Source: Megalobrama amblycephala
Lineage: Eukaryota; Chordata; Actinopteri; Cypriniformes; Xenocyprididae
Length of the DNA: 64,000 bases
Direction: 5' to 3'
Assembly: GCF_018812025.1 (NCBI RefSeq)
Contig: NC_063054.1
Coordinates: 10,198,582 to 10,262,581, forward strand
The notes under the pieces are model-generated. The model was not told where the DNA came from. It did not search any database and saw nothing but the letters and a program-made list of their open reading frames with translations. A program made the position numbers and the translations under genes. Shown one piece after another: positions 24,918 through 33,870 of this stretch. Numbering within the stretch: position 1 is the stretch's first letter; every line of letters starts with the position of its first letter.

Positions 24918-25869
24918 TTAAAGGTGCCCTAGATTCAAAAATTAGAATTTATCTTGGCATAGTTGAATAACAAGAGTTCAGTACATGGAAATGACATACA
25001 GTGAGTCTCAAACTCCATTATTTCCTCCTTCTTATATAAATCTCATTTGTTTAAAAGACCTCCGAAGAACAGGCGAATCTCAACATAACACCGACTGTTA
25101 CGTAACAGTCAGGGTGTACGCCCCAATATTTGCATATGCCAGCCCATGTTCAAAGCATTACACAAGGGCAGGACGTCTGGATGTGCACTGCTGAATCATC
25201 AGACTAGGTAGACGAGCAAGGAAAACAGCAAAAAATGGCAGATGGAGCAATAATAACTGACATGATCCATGATATCATGATATTTTTAGTGATATTTGTA
25301 AATTGTCTTTCTAAATGTTTCGTTAGCATGTTGCTAATGTACTGTTAAATGTGGTTAAAGTTACCGTCGTTTCTTACTGTATTCACAGAGACAAGAGCCG
25401 TCGCTATTTTCATTTTTAAACACTTGCAGTCTGTATAATTCATAAACACAACTTCATTCTTTATAAATATCCAACAGTGTGTAATGTTAGCTTTAGCCAC
25501 GGAGCATAGCCTCAAACTCATTCAGAATCAAATGTAAACATCCAAATAAACACTGTACTTACGCGATTAGACATGTTGCATGACGAACACTTTGTAAAGA
25601 TCCATTTTGAGGGTTATATTAGCTGTGTGAACTTTTTTTTATGTTGTTTAAGGCAAGCGCGAGCTCTTGGGGCATGGAGCACGAGATTTAAAGGGGCCGC
25701 ACACCCTGAATCGGCGCATTTATAATGATTCCCCAAAATAGGCAGTTAAAAAAATTAATTAAAAAAAAAAAACTATGGGGTATTTTGAGCTGAAACTTCA
25801 CAGACACATTCAGGGGACACCTTAGACTTATATTACATCGTTTAAAAACATGTTCTTCGGCACCTTTAA
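24918..25869 (+). mobile_element. TTAAAGGTGCCCTAGA element, copy 1
   Basis: TTAA borders. The left end is TTAAAGGTGCCCTAGATTC and the right end CGGCACCTTTAA. Internal phrases ACATGGAAATGACATACAGT, AAGACCTCCGAAGAACAGGC and CCAAAATAGGCAGTTAAAAA recur in three more copies in this window (37255, 44195 and 47093). About 950 bp without a transposase frame. Confidence 0.85.
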
Positions 25870-27384
25870 TCAACATGAAATAATTTTGAGTAAGCAATGC
25901 ATGTATTTAGAGACCCTTCCCACAAAATCTGATCAGTGTTATTTTAGTATTATTTATAGTATATGAATAATACCATAGTATATAGTTAATATTTTCACTT
26001 AGTTTTTATTTTTTATAGTTTCAGTTTTTGTTTTAATTTTAGCTGAAGTTTTAGTAAATTTGGTATTTTTGTCTATTTTTATTTTTATATATATTTCTTT
26101 ACAGATTTAGTTTTTTTTTTTTTTTTTTGCTTCCGTTTCAGTAATTTTATTACTGATTTCAGTTAGTTTCTAAATTCTTTAGACACTTTTGTTTAGAAAT
26201 TAACTGATTTCAGTTTGTTTCTAATTATTTCTAATTTTCATTTTAAGCTTTTCATCTATTTATTTTTTTTATTTTATTTTATCTATTTTAGTTACAATTT
26301 AAATAGTTTTTACAATTTAAATAGTTTACAGTAATAGTAACAGCACTTAATATGAATACCTTAAACAGATTTTAAACTTTTTTTTACCCTCATTTTACCC
26401 ACATTTTATATCTTAAGCTATGAAAATCAACCATAAAATTATGAATTATTACCCTTTTTAAACTTTGAAAATTTAAACAAAGTTTTAAAATACATTTGAA
26501 TGACAACCATAAAAATAAAAATAAAAATTAAGAAAAAAATTGCCTTTACAGATTGTCCTTACTATAAGAGAGAGCAGTGTGCATGAAGAACTTGAGATGA
26601 AATATAAGCAGTGATCAAAATCAACAGGGCCAAAAGTGGCTATAGTTAAAAATACAGTACACTCATCTGAGAGTAATTCATCAGATTTAACCACTTCTGA
26701 TGGGAGCATGTGCTGTAATTGCTAATAGTCCTTCAGAGAAGTGTCAGTCTGGATGGTAATGATTAAGTTACATTTTCATAGTACCGTTTTTCTTTCATTC
26801 CTGCATAAATGTGTGTTGATATTCAGAGCATAAGCGGGACAGATGTGGTGATCATCACAACATCCTCCCAGAGCCTCTGAGATCTGATTGGATCCATGTA
26901 GCGTGAGTCATGTGAATCAGACAGGAGTTGGCTGGTCCTGTAAAGCAGCGTTGTTTTTGGATTAGCAGGGCACACGGGGAGTTCAGAGAGAAGAATGGTT
27001 CTGCTTACAAAACCCATGTTACATGTAAATCAAAAGGAAGATTGGATGTGTCAATATGTTTATAACCGAGGGAGATAAAGGTATCTTTACTCTCACATAT
27101 TTTATGAGGCCATAAACAGTTACAGATGTCAGCCACCTGTGATGCTTTATCAAAACTAAGCCAACATAATTAATTGATTCTTTTTTAAATGTATTTAAAT
27201 ATTTCCCAATGATTCAGTGAAAACGCATATAAATAATTGTAGTCTTGTAACAGTTTTCCTGTTACTGATGTACCAGTAGTCTTCTCAGAGCAGCATTGTC
27301 ATTACTTACCTGAACATTAGGGGGCGCTCTGTTCAAGAAATGCATGAGTTCATGTATTTAAGGGAACAAAGAAGGAGTTAAGTG
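25870..27384. other. AT-rich non-genic interval
   Basis: About 25990-26340 is low-complexity TTTTAGTTTT/ATTTTTATTT sequence, a decayed repeat. The rest has no recognisable gene. An AAAATAAAAAT run lies near 26508-26530. Confidence 0.45.
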
Positions 27385-27985
27385 TTGCGTTTACGTGTTT
27401 TTGTATGCAGAACCAGGAAGTGAGTTAGCATTTCTGGACTTCCGGTTCCATCGCCATAAAGTCTATGGGTTTTTTGAATGGGCTAAATTGCCTGAAATAA
27501 GGTCTGTGGTTAACAAAGCCTCTAAATATTTTCACGTTTTGATCTATGATAGAAAACACACCAGTTATAACCCGCTTGTGATTTTTTTTTTAACTTTTAT
27601 TGTGTCTTAAAAACGGCGGTTGCTAACAAGTTGCTAAAAGGGACTACTTCCTTTGGCGGGGACTTTAGACGTCATCGTGACAAACGGGACATTTGGACAG
27701 CATTTCTCATGAAAAAGTGGATAAGTATTCATACACAGTGCAGATCATAATCAGTGAGCATGTTTATAAATAAAGTTGTTTTTTAAATAAAGTTAATTAA
27801 ATAAAGATGATCTTCATAGACAAAATGTGTAAGTGTCATAACCCCTATCATAACCCTTTGTTAAACACAGAGCTTATTTTTTGCGATTTTCCAAAAGTCT
27901 ATGGGAAAAATGCATAGGCTTTCGATCGAGGGAACCCGTGCGCCGCTAACATCCGTGTTGGCCTACAAAAACACGTCATCCCTGA
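27385..27985. mobile_element. Imperfect inverted-repeat element (ACGTGTTTTTGTA ends)
   Basis: ACGTGTTTTTGTA at 27393-27405 is matched by TACAAAAACACGT at 27964-27976. The inner arms pair CCATAAAGTCTATGGG with AAGTCTATGGGAAAAATGC-type sequence. A related fragment is at 16640-16710. Exact borders and superfamily are unknown. Confidence 0.5.
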
Positions 27986-28017
27986 GGTACTCTATTCCCT
28001 ACCTTCATTTACTTCGG

Positions 28018-28292
28018 TAAAGTTGGTTTTATATTCACACATTCAGACATCCGTATTCAATAGCCTTGTTAATCACATTACATTGGACATTCAGTGGACA
28101 TTCACAAGTAAATATGCCATTAAAACAATACTTGCCTATTTTGATCGACTGTGAAAAATGTTGTAAGTTGACAATCGTTGGTTGTCAATATCATGTCGCT
28201 GCTTAAAATTCGCAAACATTAATTTATTGCACATTTATTGGAAAGTCTGAATTTATCAGAAGTCCGAATGTGCGAATATAAAACCAACTTTA
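28018..28292. mobile_element. Miniature element with TAAAGTTGGTTTTATATTC termini
   Basis: Terminal inverted repeats of about 31 bp begin TAAAGTTGGTTTTATATTC on each strand and differ at two positions. TA flanks both ends, as for Tc1/mariner-type targets. It is 275 bp with no coding frame. Confidence 0.75.
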
Positions 28293-29169
28293 CTTAAGTC
28301 CTTCATTTGAGAAGCTTACCTCATGGTGGTTTAGGCATTTTGACCCTGTTAGAGGAACTTTATAGTTCTAAGCTCATCCGTAAGTAATTATCATTGGTAT
28401 TTTTGCTTTATTAATAATTAATGTTTGTAGCACATGGTTATGGATTGTTCATTTGAACGTTTTCTCTACAGAGGGTTTGTCCTCTGTGCATATATGGATT
28501 ACTTGGTGGCCTAAACAACTGAGAAGACTGGGACAAAGAGAGTTGATTTCCATCTACCACTTTACTGTTACTTGTTGATAAGCAACGCTCTACTTCAAAC
28601 ACTGACGCCAAATCCCTTTTCCAGGTTGAACTTCGCTGTGGAATCATCTTGGCATTCAAGTACTGTTTTCTCATTTCATTTTTCAACAAAGATAGTTCTA
28701 ACTGATTGCAAACCAAAGATGGTGCGTTGTGTTTCCGGACTGTTTTTTGATCCTCTGGTTCCAGCTGTTTGGCCAGCAATTATTGGTGTCATGTTGAATT
28801 TGTATGTACCGATTCATTCTTCTCTCATAATATGGAAGTTTCTACAACTGTACCACTTTTCCTTTGGCTGCACATTTTTTATTTTTATTGGGTCAAGAAA
28901 AAGTTAGAGTTTGCATATTTTTCCTCACCTAGCGTGAAACATTTGCTGTGGCTGGATGCGCTTAAATCTACCGCAAAAGGACGCTTTCCTGTGACATATC
29001 ACACATGCGCACTTCAATAAGCTGACAGAACGCAGGTTAAGGTGTTTGCATGCCGGGCAATTTTTCAAGTAATAGGCAAAAAACTATCTGTGTCGATCAG
29101 TTTATTCTTAATCCGTTTATGATCTTATGCTGATAAAGGAAAACGGTTTAACGCATTTACGTGACCACA
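28293..29169. other. Non-genic interval upstream of the BEL insertion
   Basis: No exon supported. Overlapping short frames exist on both strands at 28438-29020, but none has a recognisable domain; a start reading MVRCVSG at 28719 only superficially resembles a THAP domain. Confidence 0.35.
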
Positions 29170-29174
29170 TGCAT
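29170..29174 (+). repeat. Target-site duplication, left (TGCAT)
   Basis: TGCAT directly precedes the TG of the 5' LTR and is repeated at 36454-36458 directly after the CA of the 3' LTR. A 5-bp duplication is usual for BEL/Pao. Confidence 0.88.
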
Positions 29175-29351
29175 TGTAGGAAAGTCTATCCCTTTAAATG
29201 CACTTTCATATTTAACCACTAGGGGGCACATGCCTTCCATCTTACTGATACCTATACACCTTCCCCTTTAAGACCATGCGCTTTATACACTGCACGCGCT
29301 GGGTCACGGTGAGCATCCGAACTTTAAAGCTGTGTGCGTTCATGCAGAAAA

Positions 29352-29727
29352 GTAAGTTTATTTATCATTTCTAGTTAAATCATGCATGTTGATGATACTG
29401 ATGTTGTTGTGATGATGTTGTATTAATCTTGTAAGAGTATATTTGCACAAGATGACGTTATTTGTTAATCGACGTCAGAAAGCTAGCGTGCTAGATTCAA
29501 AGACCCGTGCTACAGTGCGTTGTTGTTACATTAATGTATAAATGTTGGTTTGTAAGCCATATTAAGATAATTTTGGGATGCTATACCATCATAATTGTGA
29601 ATGTATCAACGAATTGCAAATAATGGATCATTTATATGTATATCTGTGTGCATTATGGAAATGTTTAATAGCTTAACAATGATTGTAATATTCATTTGTC
29701 TAATTTGCACCATTTTTCTTGTTTCAG
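29352..29727 (+). other. Possible intron wholly inside the LTR
   Basis: A strong donor, AAAA followed by GTAAGT at 29352-29357, and a strong acceptor, TTTTTCTTGTTTCAG ending at 29727, bound 376 nt. The same pair is at 35884-36259 in the 3' LTR. If transcription starts upstream of 29352 the 5' leader could be spliced. This is inference from signal quality only. Confidence 0.35.
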
Positions 29728-29820
29728 ACCACACACATACACACCTATACCCTTTATTTGTGTATTTTTACTGCAACTCAATATCTCACCAACGTGACCT
29801 GTATTTATGTACCCAACTTT

Positions 29821-29826
29821 ATTAAA
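29821..29826 (+). terminator. Poly(A) signal ATTAAA in the 5' LTR
   Basis: ATTAAA about 95 bp before the LTR end. The functional equivalent for the element transcript is at 36353-36358 in the 3' LTR. Confidence 0.5.
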
Positions 29827-29923
29827 GTTCTTTTGGATGAAACTCTCCGAGCCCTTACTCTCTAACCGGAGTCACCAGTTTTCAAGGACTATCTGAACAA
29901 TCCAGAGGTTCCACCTCTACAAA

Positions 29924-29940
29924 TGGTCCTTCGAGCCGGA
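29924..29940 (+). other. Primer-binding site, tRNA-Tyr type
   Basis: TGGTCCTTCGAGCCGGA begins two bases after the 5' LTR. It is the exact complement of the last 17 bases of vertebrate tRNA-Tyr including CCA (…CCGGCTCGAAGGACCA). This is where minus-strand cDNA synthesis would be primed. Confidence 0.88.
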
Positions 29941-29962
29941 TGGTAGTAACCTTGAAGACAAT

Positions 29963-32674
29963 ATGCAATCCAAGCAGGAGGTCACAGAGCCAGTCGTACG
30001 GCCTCGTACTCAGCGGGAGAGACATCCACCAGCCTACTTAAATGATTATGAAGTTGGGTATCAACCGAGCCAAATTCCAGCTGTCAGTGCGGATGTTAGC
30101 AGTGTAACGCCAGTGGCTACCAATCCAGCTGCACAACCAGATGATGCGACTGTGCCTTGCAGACTACCTTCAGCACATTCATCTGCAAGTTCACGTCACA
30201 GTCATGCCAGAACAAAGACCAGCAGAAGCTCTGGATCCAGCCAGACAACAGCTTCACGACTGACTGATCTTCAGGCAGCTATTGTAGAGGAGAAACTAAA
30301 GAGCATGGAGCTTGCAGAGATGCAGAGACAGATGGTGGAGGAGAGCAAAGCTGAAGAACAGTGTGAGTTCCTGGATCAACAAGCACGCTTGGCGCTATAT
30401 GAGAGAGAAGATCTACTCAGAGAGCAGCAAAGGAGAAGTCGGCAGTTGGATGAAGAGGCTCGTGCAGCGCACAAGACCAAAGAACTGATCACCAAACAGC
30501 TTGAAAGACAGCGCCGCATTAAACAGAAGGAGATGGAGCTGGAGAAAGCACGTCTCATCGCCTCACTTCTTCAAGAATCAGAGACTGGAACTGCAACAGC
30601 TGTTCCACAAACCAGAAGTGAACTTGACCCAGGGCAGGTACAGACTGATATACTCTGTTCACAGAAGGTAGAGGTTGCTCACCACATAAAACATCAGTTG
30701 TCTGATAATCCACAGCACTCTACACCTTACATACCTCAGAGTAATCCTGTCACCACTCAGCCCTTGATTTCACACTCTGTTCCTGAGCACATTACATCTC
30801 TCTCTACATCCAAACCATTACATGCAGAACCTGTAACTGTTGTTCCTTCTCCTATTTATCCTGTAGTTTTGCCAAGTGTGTCCCCCCAACAGGTGAAATT
30901 GCCTACTGCAAGTGTATACCCTACAACGACAGTGCAACAGTCATTGTCTTTTGATAGACAAACGTATAGTCTAGGTCAGTCAGGTGCAGATTCAATAGGG
31001 ACCAGCTATGCCCAGCCACCTACCTGTGCAGTCCCAGTACAATCCCAACCTCATCCTCCAACAGGTCAGCTACATCAACCTGTAAGGCAACTGCAGTTTA
31101 GCCCACAGCCATTATCGGTGCCTAGTGTTCCGGGTGCACAGCCACAGCCACCAACCCCAGTCAATATGATGGACATGTTGATTGCCAGCTCATATGGTAT
31201 ACCCAAGCCAGCTCTGCCTAAATTTGATAGTGGGTGGGAGTCTGACTTTGCCTTACTGAAAATGGCTCTAGACAGTCTTGTTGGTGCCCACGCTCATCTC
31301 ACAGAGCAGTTTAAGTACCAAGTGCTTCTAGACAGATTAAAGCTGCCAAGTGCCTACAAATTAGCACAAGCTTACATGCATGACCCCACTCCGTACATGA
31401 CCGCATTGCAGGCCCTCCAAGACAAATATGGGCAACCCCGTCAACTTGTACAGAGTGAACTTGGAGCTATATTGAACTCTCCACCAGTCAGAGTAGGCGA
31501 TGCTGAAGCATTTGATAACTTTGCGCTTTCAGTACATTCTCTTGTGGGCATGCTTCGTTCATTAGAGGGTGAGAATGGCTATGAACTGAAATGTGGCTCA
31601 CATGTAGACAGACTTTTAGTCAAACTGCCTGCCAGCTACCGTGATGGGTTTGTTGAGCATTGTCTAAGCCGTGGTATACTAATCACAGGGACAGACAAAA
31701 CGTACACTCTGCTTGACCTATCAGCTCGGCTTCAGCTGAAATCACAGGCAAAGCGCATCTCTAGCAGAGCTGTTGATATGTTTCAAGAACAGATGAAGCC
31801 TCAGAGGAAAGGGAAGAGAAGTCTGAGTCAGCCATCATCTTCTGTTTACTACAACACCAGTAGTAGTTCAGATAAATTACAACTTACCTCTACGACTCAC
31901 CGCACTTTCCCACTAAAGCCTAGAGACAAGCCTAAACCTTATTGCCCATATTGTGACACACGTGAGCACTATCTCAGTTTGTGTTCAAAATTCAAGTCAC
32001 TGACAACTGACCAGATAGCAGAGTGGCTTAAAGACAAAAGCTGTTGGCGTTGCGGACGCAACCACAAACCAGAGGCATGTACCCTCAAAAAGCCCTGTAA
32101 AATATGTCAAAAGCAACATCTTACTGTGCTACATGATGTAAATGAACAGGAGCCCAATAAGGTCCTCATGGTTAGTACCCATCCAGACACCATTTATCTT
32201 GACCATCCTAATCGTCCTCAACAGGTCATGTTAAAGGTAGTCAAAGTACTTCTGCATAATGCTGAACACTCATTAGAGGCCTATGCTTTGCTGGATGATG
32301 GTTCCGAGCGGACTATTCTCCTTTCTTCCGCTGCGCAATATCTCAAGCTGCAGAAAGAACCAGAAATGCTTTCGCTGAGAACTGTACGGCATGAGGTCAT
32401 TCACCTAAAAGGGGCATCTGTTTCTTTTGAAATTTCCCCAGCTGACAACCCTAGATGTAGACACAAGATCCATCATGCATTCACTGCTGATGAACTGGGT
32501 CTTTCTGAGCACAGTTACCCAGTTAACATACTGATGAAGAAGTACAAGCATCTACAGGGTCTGCCAATCCCAGCAATAGACAAAGTGAAGCCTGTACTAC
32601 TGATTGGTTCCGACTTTCCACATTTGCTCATCCCAATCCAGCTGTTTGTGTTGGCCCTTCTGGGGGACCTGTAG
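29963..32674 (+). CDS. BEL/Pao Gag plus aspartic protease polyprotein
   Basis: An intact 903-codon frame starting 23 bp after the primer-binding site. Residues 1-100 are low-complexity. Residues 101-205 are a charged helical, coiled-coil-like segment rich in E, K, Q and R. Residues 250-400 are Pro/Gln/Ser-rich linker. About 400-600 is the conserved BEL gag domain (DUF1759-like, with PKFDSGWESDFALLK). A cysteine/histidine region follows, with CPYC at 661, CWRC at 694 and CKIC at 712, likely nucleic-acid-binding fingers. The retropepsin-like protease starts near 755, with active-site motif ALLDDGSERT at 775-784. Family proteases process the polyprotein in virus-like particles. The first ATG after the leader is the natural start. 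The C-terminal dozen residues are out of frame relative to the family, because pol continues one frame over from about 32638, so the stop at 32672 is a consequence of the frame break. Confidence 0.9.
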   Translation: MQSKQEVTEPVVRPRTQRERHPPAYLNDYEVGYQPSQIPAVSADVSSVTPVATNPAAQPDDATVPCRLPSAHSSASSRHSHARTKTSRSSGSSQTTASRLTDLQAAIVEEKLKSMELAEMQRQMVEESKAEEQCEFLDQQARLALYEREDLLREQQRRSRQLDEEARAAHKTKELITKQLERQRRIKQKEMELEKARLIASLLQESETGTATAVPQTRSELDPGQVQTDILCSQKVEVAHHIKHQLSDNPQHSTPYIPQSNPVTTQPLISHSVPEHITSLSTSKPLHAEPVTVVPSPIYPVVLPSVSPQQVKLPTASVYPTTTVQQSLSFDRQTYSLGQSGADSIGTSYAQPPTCAVPVQSQPHPPTGQLHQPVRQLQFSPQPLSVPSVPGAQPQPPTPVNMMDMLIASSYGIPKPALPKFDSGWESDFALLKMALDSLVGAHAHLTEQFKYQVLLDRLKLPSAYKLAQAYMHDPTPYMTALQALQDKYGQPRQLVQSELGAILNSPPVRVGDAEAFDNFALSVHSLVGMLRSLEGENGYELKCGSHVDRLLVKLPASYRDGFVEHCLSRGILITGTDKTYTLLDLSARLQLKSQAKRISSRAVDMFQEQMKPQRKGKRSLSQPSSSVYYNTSSSSDKLQLTSTTHRTFPLKPRDKPKPYCPYCDTREHYLSLCSKFKSLTTDQIAEWLKDKSCWRCGRNHKPEACTLKKPCKICQKQHLTVLHDVNEQEPNKVLMVSTHPDTIYLDHPNRPQQVMLKVVKVLLHNAEHSLEAYALLDDGSERTILLSSAAQYLKLQKEPEMLSLRTVRHEVIHLKGASVSFEISPADNPRCRHKIHHAFTADELGLSEHSYPVNILMKKYKHLQGLPIPAIDKVKPVLLIGSDFPHLLIPIQLFVLALLGDL

Positions 32675-33870
32675 CAATATGTACTTCCCTCGGTTGGACA
32701 CTTCAAGGTCCTGCTAGCTTGTTCCGTCTTCCTTTTGAAGAGCAGCACTGTTTCTTTACTGCAGTGAGCTCTCCCCACTCTGATCTTCAAAAGCATGTAG
32801 AGAAATTGTGGCAAATTGATACATTGCCCTATATTAGTGAGAAGGCAGCCACCCGATCCAAGCTTGACCAGCAAGCACTTGAATTGCTTGAGCAGCGCAC
32901 TGTAAGGGTGAATGTCGATGGTATAATGAGATATGCTACACCGCTTCTCAGACGGAAGGACAGTCCTTGTCTACAAGCACCCAAATCTGCTTGCCTTTCT
33001 CTACTTCGAAGTACAGAGCGACGGATTGCAGCCGACACCAAACAAGCCATGACCTATTGTCATGAGATCCAAAAGCTGGAAACAGCAGGCTATGTGAAGA
33101 GATTGATGCCTGAGATTGTGGAATGCTCTACTGAGTCATGGTACCTCCCTCATCACTTAGTCCACCATAATAACAAAGCAAGGCTTGTTTTCAATTGCTC
33201 ATATCAATACAGAGGACAAGCCCTGAATGATCACCTCCTTCCTGGTCCCATCTTGGGTCCATCCCTTCTTGGTGTCCTCCTTCGGTTTCGTGAGCACACA
33301 GTGGCTATCAGTGGAGACATTAAAGCAATGTTCCACCAAATCAGACTTTTGCCAGAGGATCGCTCACTGTTACGCTTCCTTTGGAGAGATATGAAGAGGA
33401 ACGAAGAGCCAAGTGTCTTTGAATGGCAGGTTCTTCCTTTTGGGACTACCTGCAGTCCTTGTTGCGCCACATACGCACTTCAAAGGCATGTGAAGGACAA
33501 CGGCAAAGGCTATGAAGATGTTCAAAGGTCTGTAGAGCAGGCATTCTACGTTGACAACTGTTTGCAGAGTCTTAACTCAACGGAGAAGGCCCGTAACCTC
33601 ATTGACAGGATGCGCAGTCTTTTGTGTTCTGGTGGCTTTGAAATCCGCCAGTGGGCCAGTAATGTGCCATCTGTAGTAGAACACCTCCCAGTTGAAGCCA
33701 GAGCAGCTAGCACTGAACTGTGGCTTTCCGAGCATAGTTCCAATCCACAAGAGCCAGCTTTGGGTCTTCGTTGGAATTGTCTTACTGACCACCTTGGATA
33801 TCAACATCGCCAAGTGGACTACTCTGAACCCACACTACGAAATGTGTACAAAGTACTGGCCACACAATGA
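32638..33870 (+). pseudogene. BEL/Pao pol, reverse transcriptase part (frame-shifted and truncated)
   Basis: The frame is open from about 32638 to 33870, in a different phase from gag, with no ATG of its own near the start; the first usable codon at 32719 is TTG. From that codon, RT motif A is SGDIKAMFHQI with Asp at 200, motif B is LPFGTTCSP at 239-247, and the catalytic box is FYVDN at 276-280, so the second Asp of YxDD is Asn. Upstream similarity to the protease-RT linker begins right at 32638, so loss of one base (or gain of two) best explains the break. No slippery heptamer is seen there. The RT similarity stops at VYKVLA, immediately before the stop, where a large deletion joins it to RNase H. 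Confidence 0.9.

Larger units (their letters stand above)
29175..29921 (+). repeat. 5' LTR of the BEL/Pao element
   Basis: 747 bp, starting TGTAGGAAAGTC and ending CCACCTCTACA (canonical TG...CA). It carries an ATTAAA poly(A) signal at 29821-29826 and splice-like signals at 29352 and 29727. No classical TATA box is convincing; TTTATACA at 29282 is the nearest. It differs from the 3' LTR at 29176 (G), 29619 (A) and 29746 (T). A 74-codon open frame in it has no recognisable content. Confidence 0.95.

Noticed and set aside
28719..29020. Possible THAP-domain start (MVRCVSG) upstream of the BEL element
   Set aside because: Only the first few residues resemble a THAP domain. The C2CH cysteine and histidine spacing cannot be found downstream in any phase.
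29601..29825. 74-codon frame in the LTR, repeated at 36133-36357
   Set aside because: It lies across the LTR with no domain similarity. Its duplication only reflects the two LTRs.
32630..32720. Programmed -1 frameshift between protease and RT
   Set aside because: No slippery heptamer or stem-loop is visible, and the family normally has a continuous frame. A simple indel is the better explanation.
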